Positions 36,345 through 44,634 of a stretch of 64,000 bases of DNA are shown here, piece after piece. The DNA comes from Faecalicatena sp. Marseille-Q4148 (lineage in GTDB: Bacteria; Bacillota; Clostridia; Lachnospirales; Lachnospiraceae). A program made the translations under genes and the position numbers. The stretch is from positions 682,001-746,000 of the forward strand of contig CP073692.1 in NCBI GenBank assembly GCA_018228665.1, given 5' to 3'. The notes beneath the pieces were generated by a model, which made no database searches, had not been told where the DNA came from, and saw nothing but the letters and a program-made list of their open reading frames with translations. Each line of letters opens with the position of its first letter. The stretch's first letter is position 1.

Positions 36345-37030
36345 GCAGGTTCACCTCCGGTCCATTTATATCCCATGCCATATACGGTTTTGATATATAC
36401 TGTTCCGTTTGTCTCAATCTTTCCCCGAATACGGCTTAATGTTGTAGTTAGCGTATGCTCGTCCACATAATTCTCTGTGCAATCCCATATTTTTTCCAAC
36501 AACTGCTTTCTTGTTAATACACGATTGCGGTTCTGACAGAACAGGTTCAGCATCCGGAATTCCAAGGTAGATAAGGTTAACGGTTTCCCATTGAGCATAG
36601 CCGTCTGCTCTGCAAAATTTAAAAACAGCCTGCCATCATCAAAGACATCCTGCATAGATACATGATGCCGCATCATACGCAGCACATTTTCTACTTTTCT
36701 CTGTAGGGAATGGATTGAAAAAGGTTTTGTAATATAATCCACTGCTCCAAGTTCATATCCCCGGATCTCATCACTTTCCCTATCATTAGCAGTCAGAAAG
36801 ATCACAATGGTATCACTATATTTTTCCCGGATTGTTTTTGCAATCACATATCCATTTCCATCCGGAAGGTTGATATCCAATAGTACCAGATCAAACTGCT
36901 GGTTTTTTAGTACTTTCATGGCTTCTTTTACCGTTTCCACAGAGACAATCCCATAGGATTCTGACTGTAGGTTGTAAACTAACATTTTATTCAAAAGCTC
37001 ATCATCTTCTACAATTAAAATCTGTTTCAT
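36341..37030 (-). CDS. OmpR-family response regulator of the array (pair 2)
   Basis: The 229-residue RR has VEDD, Asp in LLDINLPDG (about residue 50), Lys in ITKPFS, and a winged helix with DEHTLTTTLSRIRGKIE, matching the recognition helix of the RR at 25769. The ATG at 37030 is placed 8 bases after AAGG; the ATG three codons earlier lies on top of that site. Its promoter has operator copy F, so each array RR gene carries the operator both RRs are expected to read, which allows cross-regulation. Confidence 0.93.
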   Translation of the reverse strand: MKQILIVEDDELLNKMLVYNLQSESYGIVSVETVKEAMKVLKNQQFDLVLLDINLPDGNGYVIAKTIREKYSDTIVIFLTANDRESDEIRGYELGAVDYITKPFSIHSLQRKVENVLRMMRHHVSMQDVFDDGRLFLNFAEQTAMLNGKPLTLSTLEFRMLNLFCQNRNRVLTRKQLLEKIWDCTENYVDEHTLTTTLSRIRGKIETNGTVYIKTVYGMGYKWTGGEPA

Positions 37031-37073
37031 TTTTTTCATCCTTTACGACAATTTTGCTATAGTTTTGATTCTT

Positions 37074-37102
37074 ATTTTACAACAGAAATGTCCTAGAAAT
37101 GT
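37074..37102 (-). promoter_or_regulatory. ACATTT-repeat operator, copy F (RR promoter)
   Basis: Half-sites at 37097-37102 and 37086-37091, then TAAAAT (37074-37079) after 6 bases on the minus strand, in front of RR pair 2. Confidence 0.7.
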
Positions 37103-37157
37103 TACATATCGAAAAAATTATGATTTTCTTTTTGAAATCTTAAAAATCTCTTGTAAC

Positions 37158-37191
37158 GCAAAAAAGAAGATGCATGTCACCACACACCTTC
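37158..37191 (-). terminator. Terminator after the NTF2-like gene
   Basis: GAAGGTGTGTG pairs with the CATGCATCTTC arm through several G-T wobbles (37166-37191), followed by TTTTTT on the minus strand. It separates the 139-residue gene from the RR-HK operon. Confidence 0.6.
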
Positions 37192-37232
37192 TCATCGCTT
37201 ACTAAGATCACTTTATACCGCTTGCTTAAAAT

Positions 37233-37652
37233 TTAGAACCAATTAATTTTTTCTTCTCTAAATTGAGGCATATCACTATTTTGGTACGGATTATAGTTAT
37301 GAAGATTGCAACCGAACTCCCTCAAGGATTGGATTCTATTCTCTGCTGACCATTCAATTAAAGAGATTCCATCAAATTCTTCGATGTCTCCATTATCCAT
37401 AATATTTTTAAAATACCATTCAACAGCTGTCTGATTTCCTTTGTGAAAAAACTGTTTGATGTCCCATGCGATTACGCTTCCTCTCGTATTCCATTCCTGA
37501 AACCAATGTTTTACTATTTCACGATTGCGATAACATGGTCCCCAACTTTCTGTATAAATCACGTTTTCTGCAAAAATATCATCAATTCCCAAATCCTTCT
37601 TTTCCAGCCACATAGAAAACCATAATCGGATCATTTTTTCTCTCTCATCCAT
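37233..37652 (-). CDS. NTF2-like (SnoaL-type) protein
   Basis: This 139-residue cytoplasmic protein matches the SnoaL/NTF2-like cone fold by pattern: an N-terminal helix (LWFSMWLEKKD), then IFAENVIYTESWGP, the HWFQEW helix, and strands around TAVEWYFKNI and FDGISLIEW. Family members range from isomerases to non-enzymatic ligand binders; no catalytic residue set identifies which this is. GGAGG is 10 bases before the ATG. It lies 71 bases after the hydrolase gene and may be co-transcribed with it. Confidence 0.78.
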   Translation of the reverse strand: MDEREKMIRLWFSMWLEKKDLGIDDIFAENVIYTESWGPCYRNREIVKHWFQEWNTRGSVIAWDIKQFFHKGNQTAVEWYFKNIMDNGDIEEFDGISLIEWSAENRIQSLREFGCNLHNYNPYQNSDMPQFREEKINWF

Positions 37653-37723
37653 ATATAGAATACCTCCAACGTCAAATTCATCACTGAACCTCTACATTCT
37701 TATCCACCTGTTTCAATTTAACA

Positions 37724-38347
37724 TCATTCACATCTATAAAAATTACTGAGAATCTTTCCTAATTCAACTGGATTATCTTTATTTATTTCATGGCCGGCAT
37801 GAGAAATAATCTCTAATTCAGCATGATTGATCTGCTGTTTTAATTCTATGGCTGCAGACATATTTGCCTTATCCTTTTCGCCACATAACACAAGTACCCG
37901 ACAATTTATTTTTTCTAAATCCTTTTGAAAATCTAAATCCATCATGGATTTGGACAGACTGATAAAATCTTTTTTCCCAAATCCCATTTTGCGAAAACTC
38001 CTGTTTGGCATAAGGTGAAATATCATATTCTGAAATTTCAATAACCGCTTCGGCATGATATATTGCGTACCAATTAATACCAGAGAGGCTACTTTCTCTG
38101 CATGTTCCAATGCATAATGCAAAGCAAGGATTCCACCCAATGAAAGACCACATAAATGCAGAGGTCCTTCTTGCTGTTCACAATAACTCTCCAGTGCATG
38201 ATATAAATTAGAATAGCTGGCTTCTTTTCCTGAAAGCCAGTCAGATAAATCAGGACAGTCGACATCCAACCCCAAATCTAATCTCTTAATTGTAGTTTCC
38301 CAATCTGAAGGCACTTGTCCCAGTCCATGCAAAAATATGTATTTCAT
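37724..38347 (-). CDS. Alpha/beta hydrolase
   Basis: The 207-residue cytoplasmic alpha/beta-hydrolase has an HG oxyanion motif (FLHGLG, residues 4-9), nucleophile elbow GLSLGG (Ser about residue 71), acid in LCGEKD (Asp about 158) and the catalytic His in AGHEIN (about 187), giving a complete triad. The lid is short, resembling MenH/BioH-type small esterases. The substrate cannot be read from sequence. GGGG lies 9 bases before the ATG. No pathway partner adjoins it. Confidence 0.85.
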   Translation of the reverse strand: MKYIFLHGLGQVPSDWETTIKRLDLGLDVDCPDLSDWLSGKEASYSNLYHALESYCEQQEGPLHLCGLSLGGILALHYALEHAEKVASLVLIGTQYIMPKRLLKFQNMIFHLMPNRSFRKMGFGKKDFISLSKSMMDLDFQKDLEKINCRVLVLCGEKDKANMSAAIELKQQINHAELEIISHAGHEINKDNPVELGKILSNFYRCE

Positions 38348-38434
38348 TCAATTTTTCCCCTTTCATTTTTAATCTTGTAAGATTTAAAAAGGGACTGCCC
38401 ATGCCGCAGCACTAAGTATTCCCTTCTCATGGTT

Positions 38435-38537
38435 GATTTTTCTGTTGTCTGCCAACCTCCAGCACCTGCGTCTGGAAAATAACAGGTTTTTCCGTTGCCT
38501 GCCAACCTCCGACACCTTCGTTCGGAAAACGTATCAG
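38435..38537. repeat. Two-copy 50-bp tandem repeat with covarying hairpins
   Basis: Unit 1 (38435-38486) and unit 2 (38487-38537) share TTGYCTGCCAACCTCC and a hairpin with a 9-base loop. Stems are TCCAG/CTGGA in unit 1 and TCCGA/TCGGA in unit 2: two pairs change together, keeping the fold. This is in the 344-base gap 38348-38691; the remainder of that gap shows nothing else recognisable. Confidence 0.65.
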
Positions 38538-38691
38538 ATTTTAGGTGTCAACCCACCGCTGATGCATAGCTTTTCTAATTTACATTCTACGCGAAATATG
38601 TGAGAAATACAATTACCATTTTATATTCTGGTACTCTTCTACATTTTATACATTATTCAATCTATACTTTAACCTATTAAATAAACTTATA

Positions 38692-39051
38692 CTATATTTT
38701 CCCATCAATCAAATCATAACTCATATCCAAAAAGTCCAATATTTTTGCTTCGCTTACTGATCCATCCAGCAACATGGTAATCCAGTACTTTTTATTCATG
38801 TGATATCCCGGTAAAAATCCAAAGGTTTGCGTCAGTAGTCCCACCATATCCGGATTACACTTTACATCTATAATATCTATTCTTTCATTTTCTTCCATCC
38901 CTAGTCTGGATTTTTCGATATTCATAATAATTGCGTACCATTTCCCATTTTTATTCCGAAGGACCGCGCTCTCCGGAGATTCTTTCCAAAGGTATTCTGG
39001 AACTGTTCCATATTGCTTTTTTACATACTCAAAAATTTCTTCCCGTTTCAT
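38692..39051 (-). CDS. MmcQ/YjbR family protein
   Basis: This 119-residue protein has the MmcQ/YjbR (CyaY-like fold) pattern: N-terminal helix EEIFEYVKKQYG, PEYLW, strand WYAIIMNI, a DIIDVKCNPD strand-turn, and the MNKKYWITMLLDGSV motif before the last helix. The family is annotated as possibly DNA-binding on structural grounds only. It appears monocistronic; the ribosome binding site is weak. No link to the neighbouring transporters is visible. Confidence 0.88.
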   Translation of the reverse strand: MKREEIFEYVKKQYGTVPEYLWKESPESAVLRNKNGKWYAIIMNIEKSRLGMEENERIDIIDVKCNPDMVGLLTQTFGFLPGYHMNKKYWITMLLDGSVSEAKILDFLDMSYDLIDGKI

Positions 39052-39097
39052 TGCTCACATTCACCCCATAGTTTCATTTTATTTCTCTTTTGGTCAA

Positions 39098-39120
39098 AAA
39101 TCGGGCAGGACATCTGCCCT
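39098..39120 (-). terminator. GC-rich hairpin terminator
   Basis: GGGCAG / CTGCCC with a 5-base loop, followed by ATTTTTG on the minus strand. It lies just upstream of the MmcQ/YjbR gene and can stop transcription arriving from the RR gene ending at 39409. Confidence 0.6.
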
Positions 39121-39408
39121 GCCTTTTACCTATGTTTCTTTCATTTATTTTGATTGTCTGCTGAAGCTACCTTACATGCAACTGGTATCTCTAACAAAAA
39201 ATAACCTATTTTATAGATTATAACATTCCCACATTACTTCTACAATCTGGAATTACGATTATTGTAATTTTTCCAAATGCTGTATCCTTATATATCCAAA
39301 TCCGAATACAGTCCAGTCACAATATTCTTCAAAGCAGCAATCGCACTGACAAGAAATAATATATAGTTTCGTTGATTCATGATGTAGATCAAATAGATAA
39401 GCCCAAAT
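39121..39408. other. Gene-free stretch
   Basis: Together with 39052-39120 this forms a 357-base gap. The only open frame of note is a minus-strand 30-codon ORF near 39299-39391 (MNQRNYILF..., hydrophobic) without a ribosome binding site. No repeat, tRNA or operator is visible. Confidence 0.5.
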
Positions 39409-40008
39409 TCATATAAACGGCTCAATATATCCCATTTTTATTGCTTTTTTGAAAGCTTCAATAAAATTTTTCGCCTCCAATTTTTCATAAATATGTTGAA
39501 TATGATTATAAAGAGTTCTCTCGCTGATATACAAATCCTTAGCGATTTCATTCTTTGTTTTCCCTGTTCCAATCGCCTTAATAATTTCCACTTCACGATC
39601 TGTCAAGGGATCTAATAAAGGGGAATCAGTGGATTTGTAGCCTTTACTAATAGCAGTGAGCTTTTTTACCAACTCATCAGCGGAGGCAGATTTGTTAATA
39701 TAACTTACGGCACCTCTTTTAAGCGCTTCCTGTCTATAAACCGGCATATCATAAGAGGATAGCATAACTACCTTTGTTTGTGCTTGCTTCCTATATATTG
39801 TTTCTATCAAGTCAATGCCAGAACCCCTTGACTGATCTCTTAGGTTGACATCAAGCAATACAATGTCCCATTCTTCTGCGGAAAGAATATTCCAAAACTC
39901 TGTTTCATTACTTGCATAGTGACAGATAGAGATTTCGTCCCAATCTTCTAGAAGTTTGCTTAAACTCTCTCCAAATATCCTATGGTCATCAAATAATAAT
40001 ATCTTCAT
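39409..40008 (-). CDS. NarL/LuxR-type response regulator
   Basis: The 199-residue RR has FDDH (residues 6-9), phospho-acceptor Asp in VLLDVNLRD (about residue 52), Lys in INKSAS, and a C-terminal LuxR helix-turn-helix (LTDREVEIIKAIG, then KNEIAKDLYISERTL). It is the only NarL-type regulator in the window; all other RRs are OmpR-type. It overlaps the 3' end of the kinase gene by 20 bases and comes last in an operon headed by an ABC-2 transporter, which it probably controls. Confidence 0.94.
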   Translation of the reverse strand: MKILLFDDHRIFGESLSKLLEDWDEISICHYASNETEFWNILSAEEWDIVLLDVNLRDQSRGSGIDLIETIYRKQAQTKVVMLSSYDMPVYRQEALKRGAVSYINKSASADELVKKLTAISKGYKSTDSPLLDPLTDREVEIIKAIGTGKTKNEIAKDLYISERTLYNHIQHIYEKLEAKNFIEAFKKAIKMGYIEPFI

Positions 40009-41293
40009 TTTTTCTCCCCAAAACTGCCGTTGCAGTTAAAATACCATCTTTCTCTAAATACTGAATGTTACCACCATTCCCATTTATCAACACTGTCAAG
40101 AACAACATACCACCTTTGGAAGAAAGGATATTTTCAATGTCACTTGGTTTCGCTCCATCGTTTTGACAGGTAATTACGAGTTTGCTTTCTTCATTTAGCA
40201 CGATTTCCAAATGGATAAAAGTAGCGGCAGCATGTTTATAAACATTGTTGACAAGCTCTTTGATTATCTGCATAGCCTGTTCCAAACTGTCACTTTTTTT
40301 CAAAGCAATCCTTGCTTCGCCGTCAATGGTGAAATCTACAAGTATATCCTTTTGGGGGTACAGTTTCTTAATAGCGGCAAGCATATATTCGATATGTTCC
40401 CATGAAGAATATCCTGAAAAGATATTGGAAGAATAGAAATTCATTATATTTCTTACTCGCAGTTCCAAATCGGATAATATCCTTTTTGTTTCATCAATAT
40501 CTGGTGAACGAAGCGACAGGAGGTTTTTGGCACCTCCAATATCTTGAAGCACATCGTTATGAAGCACCCTTGAGAAACCTTCTCTCTCATTTGCAATATA
40601 ATTCGTCAATCCATAATACTTTGTTAGTTCCTTGTAACGGGCTTCCATGTCGCCAAGATGAAGGACAGCAAAAGACTCAAACAAAAGCATTATAAGTTGA
40701 AAAAACACATTGACTTGTAGGGTAGACAAATCAAAGCAATAAAGTACAACTGTAAACAAGGGAATCATGAAAATGAGGACATATCTTGCTTTTCTTTGGG
40801 CGATCGGAAGAATGTTAATCTGTTTCAAATTTATATATCTATAATCAAGGAAAATTCCCAAGAACATTCCAACTAATATAGTTACAGCTGGAAGAATTTG
40901 GAAATGGAAAAATGACAATATAATAGCCGCAATTCCAAATAGCAGGCGAACTATCTTTCCCGGGCTTGCATCGGTTCTTACCAGTATTATTCCAATAATC
41001 AGTGCAAAAGCCAGAAATATACCCGTATATAAGGTGGAAAATCCATCATACATCAAGGCTGCAATAAAGGATACAGAAAGCACATTCCAGCTACACTCGG
41101 ATACTGTTGCTGCTCGCCTTGATGCCATTACATGAAGATAAAGCAGATTGAAATAACAAAGTAAGATAGCAATCGACAATAAGTTGATTGTTCCATCATT
41201 CGTGATCCCTTTATGAACTCTATCCAGTATAACCCATAAAGTCACAATACCTGCATGAAGAAACAAATACGGGTAAAAGCGTTTATCCTGCAT
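39989..41293 (-). CDS. Multi-helix sensor kinase partner of NarL-type RR
   Basis: The 434-residue protein starts at the ATG at 41293 (AGGAGG 8 bases upstream). The first 200 residues form about seven membrane helices without a large outer domain. A cytosolic part follows with FSRVLHNDVLQDIG, a HisKA_3-type H-box (His about residue 247), an N-box ELVNNVYKHA and a reduced C-terminal ATPase (CQNDG, then GGMLFL). The reduced G-boxes resemble kinases of the NarL-linked class. A membrane-embedded sensor suggests a hydrophobic or peptide signal. Confidence 0.87.
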   Translation of the reverse strand: MQDKRFYPYLFLHAGIVTLWVILDRVHKGITNDGTINLLSIAILLCYFNLLYLHVMASRRAATVSECSWNVLSVSFIAALMYDGFSTLYTGIFLAFALIIGIILVRTDASPGKIVRLLFGIAAIILSFFHFQILPAVTILVGMFLGIFLDYRYINLKQINILPIAQRKARYVLIFMIPLFTVVLYCFDLSTLQVNVFFQLIMLLFESFAVLHLGDMEARYKELTKYYGLTNYIANEREGFSRVLHNDVLQDIGGAKNLLSLRSPDIDETKRILSDLELRVRNIMNFYSSNIFSGYSSWEHIEYMLAAIKKLYPQKDILVDFTIDGEARIALKKSDSLEQAMQIIKELVNNVYKHAAATFIHLEIVLNEESKLVITCQNDGAKPSDIENILSSKGGMLFLTVLINGNGGNIQYLEKDGILTATAVLGRKNEDIII

Positions 41294-41327
41294 AGGACAT
41301 TCCTCCTTTCTGCTAAAATACACTATG

Positions 41328-41975
41328 TTAGTAGTATGACGATACAATCCGTTCTTTTGTTATCAGACATAAACCACACGCAGTCAAAACTATTATACTC
41401 ACTGGAGAAAATAGTAGCAACACCCATATATTATTCAGTTTCATAAATATCCCACATTTTAAGACAAGCAATAAAATGTGAAGTAGTGTTACACAAATAG
41501 GGATGCCCTTAAACCAGTTCATATTTTTAATCCAGAGAATCAAAACATTTATAAATGCCGAATACAATATACTAAGAATTAGAAAATAGGTGCCTAATAA
41601 CATAATAAGGTTTGGCAAGCGAATGGAAATCATCAAAAGTAGAGGAAACAAAAGAATCAACGTACCAATCCATAGTGATAGCAGATTCTCCATGATAATA
41701 CTTGAGATTTTAATACCATTAGCAAGTTTCCATTCTATTCTCTTTGTAATTTTTTCTTGTTGCAACATATCCTTGCTTATTTCTCCTGCAAAAAAGATAA
41801 ATAAGCATAGGTAGCCATCAAGCATAAAATACTTTATATCAGCGCCAAATACAATGTTCTCTGAAATATCCCCGAAGTTCATCAGAGAGATTATGCCGAA
41901 GATAGTTGCTACCGCACTCATAAATATAAAATTCCAGTTCAATACCCTTTTAAGGTTTAAGGTTATCAAACCCAT
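41328..41975 (-). CDS. ABC-2 type permease subunit
   Basis: The 215-residue integral membrane protein has six predicted helices. The conserved cytosolic stretch LQQEKITKRIEWKLANGIK between helices 2 and 3 matches the pattern seen in the partner permease (TAKDKLSRRIEFFAASGIA), so the two are paralogous half-permeases. It overlaps the partner gene by 10 bases with GGAGG inside it. It exports or inserts an unknown substrate with the ATPase at 42663-43346. Confidence 0.82.
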   Translation of the reverse strand: MGLITLNLKRVLNWNFIFMSAVATIFGIISLMNFGDISENIVFGADIKYFMLDGYLCLFIFFAGEISKDMLQQEKITKRIEWKLANGIKISSIIMENLLSLWIGTLILLFPLLLMISIRLPNLIMLLGTYFLILSILYSAFINVLILWIKNMNWFKGIPICVTLLHILLLVLKCGIFMKLNNIWVLLLFSPVSIIVLTACGLCLITKERIVSSYY

Positions 41976-42670
41976 TCGCCATCCCTCCTGATAACTGTTT
42001 CGTTGCTCATGTGCCGAGCCTTAAAGAAACTTAATAGTACAAACATAATACAAAGTACAACATCAACCACAATAATCAAATAGTCAATTCCTATGTGATG
42101 TTCACTAACAAACTCTGTAATTCGTTCTGCCGACATTGCAATCAAATAAACCAGTGCAAAATTACCAAAGAACAGAACATTTTTGAACAGTTTTACTCGT
42201 TTCATATCTAGTACAATGATATTCAAAGCGACAATCTCACAAAAACTAAGTGCAAGAATACTAAGATAAACGCATACGATCCGCCCAAAGCTCATTGTCC
42301 AGTTGGTAAAGTAATAGCAACTCATAAAAACAAAGAACGGGATAATTCCAGAAAAGCGGAAAATCTGTATCGAATACTGTTTGATAATCTCTTTTACCGC
42401 AATTCCAGAAGCTGCAAAAAATTCAATTCTCCGGCTTAACTTATCCTTTGCTGTCAAATCTACAATCATAGCACCGGATTGCAGGGAGGTAAGACCAAAA
42501 ATAACCGCATAGAGCATTAGCACTAAATAATCTTCTCCCTTAGACTGCAAGGCATCCATCCGCATTGCAAAGCTCATAAAAATTGCCAGAATGGCAACAA
42601 TCACAGTATCCATTTGGAGACTTTTACTTCTGGTAAGATAGTAGCCTGCGCCTTTTCCCATGTTACTCAT
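41966..42670 (-). CDS. ABC-2 type permease subunit
   Basis: The 234-residue permease has six hydrophobic segments. The ATG at 42670 overlaps the ATPase stop by 8 bases with AGGAGG 9 bases upstream; the outermost ATG at 42754 would overlap the ATPase by 92 bases and is rejected. It contains the TAKDKLSRRIEFFAASG cytosolic element shared with the following permease. Only the operon context supports its role. Confidence 0.82.
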   Translation of the reverse strand: MSNMGKGAGYYLTRSKSLQMDTVIVAILAIFMSFAMRMDALQSKGEDYLVLMLYAVIFGLTSLQSGAMIVDLTAKDKLSRRIEFFAASGIAVKEIIKQYSIQIFRFSGIIPFFVFMSCYYFTNWTMSFGRIVCVYLSILALSFCEIVALNIIVLDMKRVKLFKNVLFFGNFALVYLIAMSAERITEFVSEHHIGIDYLIIVVDVVLCIMFVLLSFFKARHMSNETVIRRDGEWV

Positions 42671-43346
42671 GCCGATTGCCCTCCTTAATAAAGATTTCTT
42701 CCAGTGATTGACCTTGCATTTCTTGAACACTCTTATCAAACAGTAATCTCCCATTTTTAATCATAGATACATCATCAGCACACTTTTCAATCTCGCTAAG
42801 GTCATGTGATGTGATAATAACCGTTTTTCCGTCAGCTTTTAGAGCCTCTATCAAATTTCGGATTTCTACTCTGGATATGGGGTCTACACCCGATGTTGGT
42901 TCATCCATGAGCAGAATATTTCGTCCCATCATAATAACAATTAAGAGGGACAGTTTTCTTTTCATTCCTTTAGAATAAGTGCTAACACGCTTTTCTAAAT
43001 GTTCGGTCAATCCTAATTGCGTACAGTAGCTGTCTGAACGATTATTTATTTCAAATCCAAAGTATTTCCCGAAAATTTTCAGATTTTCAAGACCAGTCTT
43101 TTCTTCATACAGATAGTCATTTTCAAGTTGCATTGCATATTTTCCTGCAATGTTGATTGTTCCTTCATTTGGCTGATATACCCCGGTAATCAAGCGTAGC
43201 AATGTGGTCTTTCCAGAACCGTTCGGACCAATAATCGCATGGATGGTGTTTGCTTTTACATTCAGGCTAAAATTCTCAAACAAAACTCTTCCACTAAAAA
43301 CCTTTGTTAAGTTTCTCACATCAATCGCATTTTGAATCTCAGACAT
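42663..43346 (-). CDS. ABC transporter ATPase of the NarL-linked operon
   Basis: The 227-residue ATPase has Walker A GPNGSGKTT, Q-loop replaced by YLYEEKTG, signature YSKGMKRK, Walker B ILLMDEP, D-loop SGVDPI and H-loop TSHD. The ATG at 43346 has AAGGAG 8 bases upstream, while the outer start at 43409 adds unrelated residues. It is the first gene of a five-gene operon: ATPase, permease, permease, kinase, RR. This transporter-before-sensor order is the reverse of the other modules. Confidence 0.92.
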   Translation of the reverse strand: MSEIQNAIDVRNLTKVFSGRVLFENFSLNVKANTIHAIIGPNGSGKTTLLRLITGVYQPNEGTINIAGKYAMQLENDYLYEEKTGLENLKIFGKYFGFEINNRSDSYCTQLGLTEHLEKRVSTYSKGMKRKLSLLIVIMMGRNILLMDEPTSGVDPISRVEIRNLIEALKADGKTVIITSHDLSEIEKCADDVSMIKNGRLLFDKSVQEMQGQSLEEIFIKEGNRHE

Positions 43347-43463
43347 ATTTTTTGCTCCTTTCGTTTGGTGCTCCACCATATAGATATAGTGTATAGAACG
43401 AATGGGCATTTTACATGAGTAATTACTGCAATTTTTTAAATTTTTATAATATTGAAAAGTAGC

Positions 43464-43504
43464 TTGAAAAAACTAATGCCACAAGATAGAAAAAATCTCG
43501 TGGC
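43464..43504 (-). terminator. Terminator after the 43.6-46.6 kb operon
   Basis: GCCAC-G-AGAT / ATCT-T-GTGGC (10 bp, one wobble) and an AT-rich loop are followed by a T-rich minus-strand tail. It directly follows the broken RR fragment, so it is probably the original terminator of that RR gene's operon. Confidence 0.78.
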
Positions 43505-43510
43505 TTTAGC

Positions 43511-43621
43511 TTACAAATGTTCAAATTTATAGCCGATTCCGGAGACACTCTCAATATAATTTGAAAGGTCTGCTTCAAAGCGTAACATCTTGCGCAGCTT
43601 ATTTGCTCTATAAAGGCTCTT
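43511..43621 (-). pseudogene. C-terminal fragment of an OmpR-type response regulator
   Basis: Immediately after the permease stop the same frame reads KSLYRANKLRKML, then YIESVSGIGYKFEHL and a stop: the last 36 residues of an OmpR-type winged helix, with the LRKxL helix and the final GIGYKF wing. There is no start codon, so it is not expressed as a protein. A matching N-terminal fragment lies at 48979-49047. Confidence 0.8.
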
Positions 43622-44632
43622 TTAAATATGTTTTCTTTGTTGTTTGGATAACAACAAGTAGAGTAAAAACCATAAGACACAATGGAGGGTGAGGATAACG
43701 ATGTCCTTAATCGCTGTTGATGCAGTTCCATTTGCTAAATCCATTATGCCCTCAAAAGTGGCGCTGGACGGGATTAGGTAACAAATGTAGGAAAGAACTT
43801 TGTTTCCTGCACCAATCAAATAATTCAGGATCGGAACTGCCATAAATACAATCATCACGATTTTAATATAGACCACGCCTACCATCATGCCATCAGAGAG
43901 TTTGCCGACAAACAAGCCAATCAGAGCCGACACAAATGCGGAAAGGACAATCAATGCTAGCATAACCGCCGCTCCTGTGAAAGAGAGCCGAAAGCAGATT
44001 ACTGCCGTAAGAATAGCGGACAAGCAGCCAAATACAAAACCGACAAAAATCTTCTGAATCATATACTGCCAGTCCGTCATAGGCAGAATTTCATTGATCA
44101 GCGCAACACCATCTTCTTTTTCAGAAATGATGTTCATAGCGTTAAAGGTACATCCCATAAACATCGCTACAATTAGGGTAATTGCAATAAAGATATTCTG
44201 ATAGCCAGACATCATGTCCTGCCGTTCTAATACCTGCACTCTGGCCTGTTTTGCCATTTCTCTCTGTGCATAGAGAGCTGGAAGTGTATTCGCTGTCTGG
44301 CGGAACATTTCTAGTTCATCCCCGGAAAGGATGGTCTGGATGCTGTCCCCGTCCGTTTCCACTCCGATTAGGTTTGTGGAAGGCTCATTGATAGCTGCAA
44401 CCAATTCTTCCTGTTCTGGATAAACGGTAACTGTACCATACCGTTCCAGCCATGTGGTTACTTCATCATTCGTGCCTTGTTCTGTCACTCCAAAATGAAA
44501 TTCCCCCAACGAAGAAAGATCAATGGATCCGACAAAATGCAATGCCACAGCAACTATAATAGGCAGGAGAAATGACATAATGCAAAACTTATCTTTCCGG
44601 ACACTTTTCAGCTGATACATAAGTCCTTTCAT
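43622..44632 (-). CDS. ABC-2 type permease, LanE/NatB-like
   Basis: The 336-residue permease has one helix (about 20-38), a large extracellular domain (about 45-135) and five helices in the C-terminal half; FNAMNIISEKEDGV between helices 2 and 3 is the ABC-2 cytosolic element. The ATG at 44632 follows GGGAGGGG; the GTG one codon earlier overlaps the preceding gene. Its long outer loop is shared with the partner at 44635 and is typical of peptide-handling ABC-2 exporters, a family inference. Confidence 0.87.
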   Translation of the reverse strand: MKGLMYQLKSVRKDKFCIMSFLLPIIVAVALHFVGSIDLSSLGEFHFGVTEQGTNDEVTTWLERYGTVTVYPEQEELVAAINEPSTNLIGVETDGDSIQTILSGDELEMFRQTANTLPALYAQREMAKQARVQVLERQDMMSGYQNIFIAITLIVAMFMGCTFNAMNIISEKEDGVALINEILPMTDWQYMIQKIFVGFVFGCLSAILTAVICFRLSFTGAAVMLALIVLSAFVSALIGLFVGKLSDGMMVGVVYIKIVMIVFMAVPILNYLIGAGNKVLSYICYLIPSSATFEGIMDLANGTASTAIKDIVILTLHCVLWFLLYLLLSKQQRKHI

Positions 44633-44634
44633 CA

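Noticed and set aside
38435..38537. CRISPR-like repeat
   Set aside because: Only two units, directly abutting with no spacer, and no cas genes in the window.
43444..43731. 95-codon minus-strand frame overlapping the permease end
   Set aside because: Its frame disagrees with both the permease and the RR fragment, whose motifs (LRKML, GIGYKF) lie in another frame of the same DNA.
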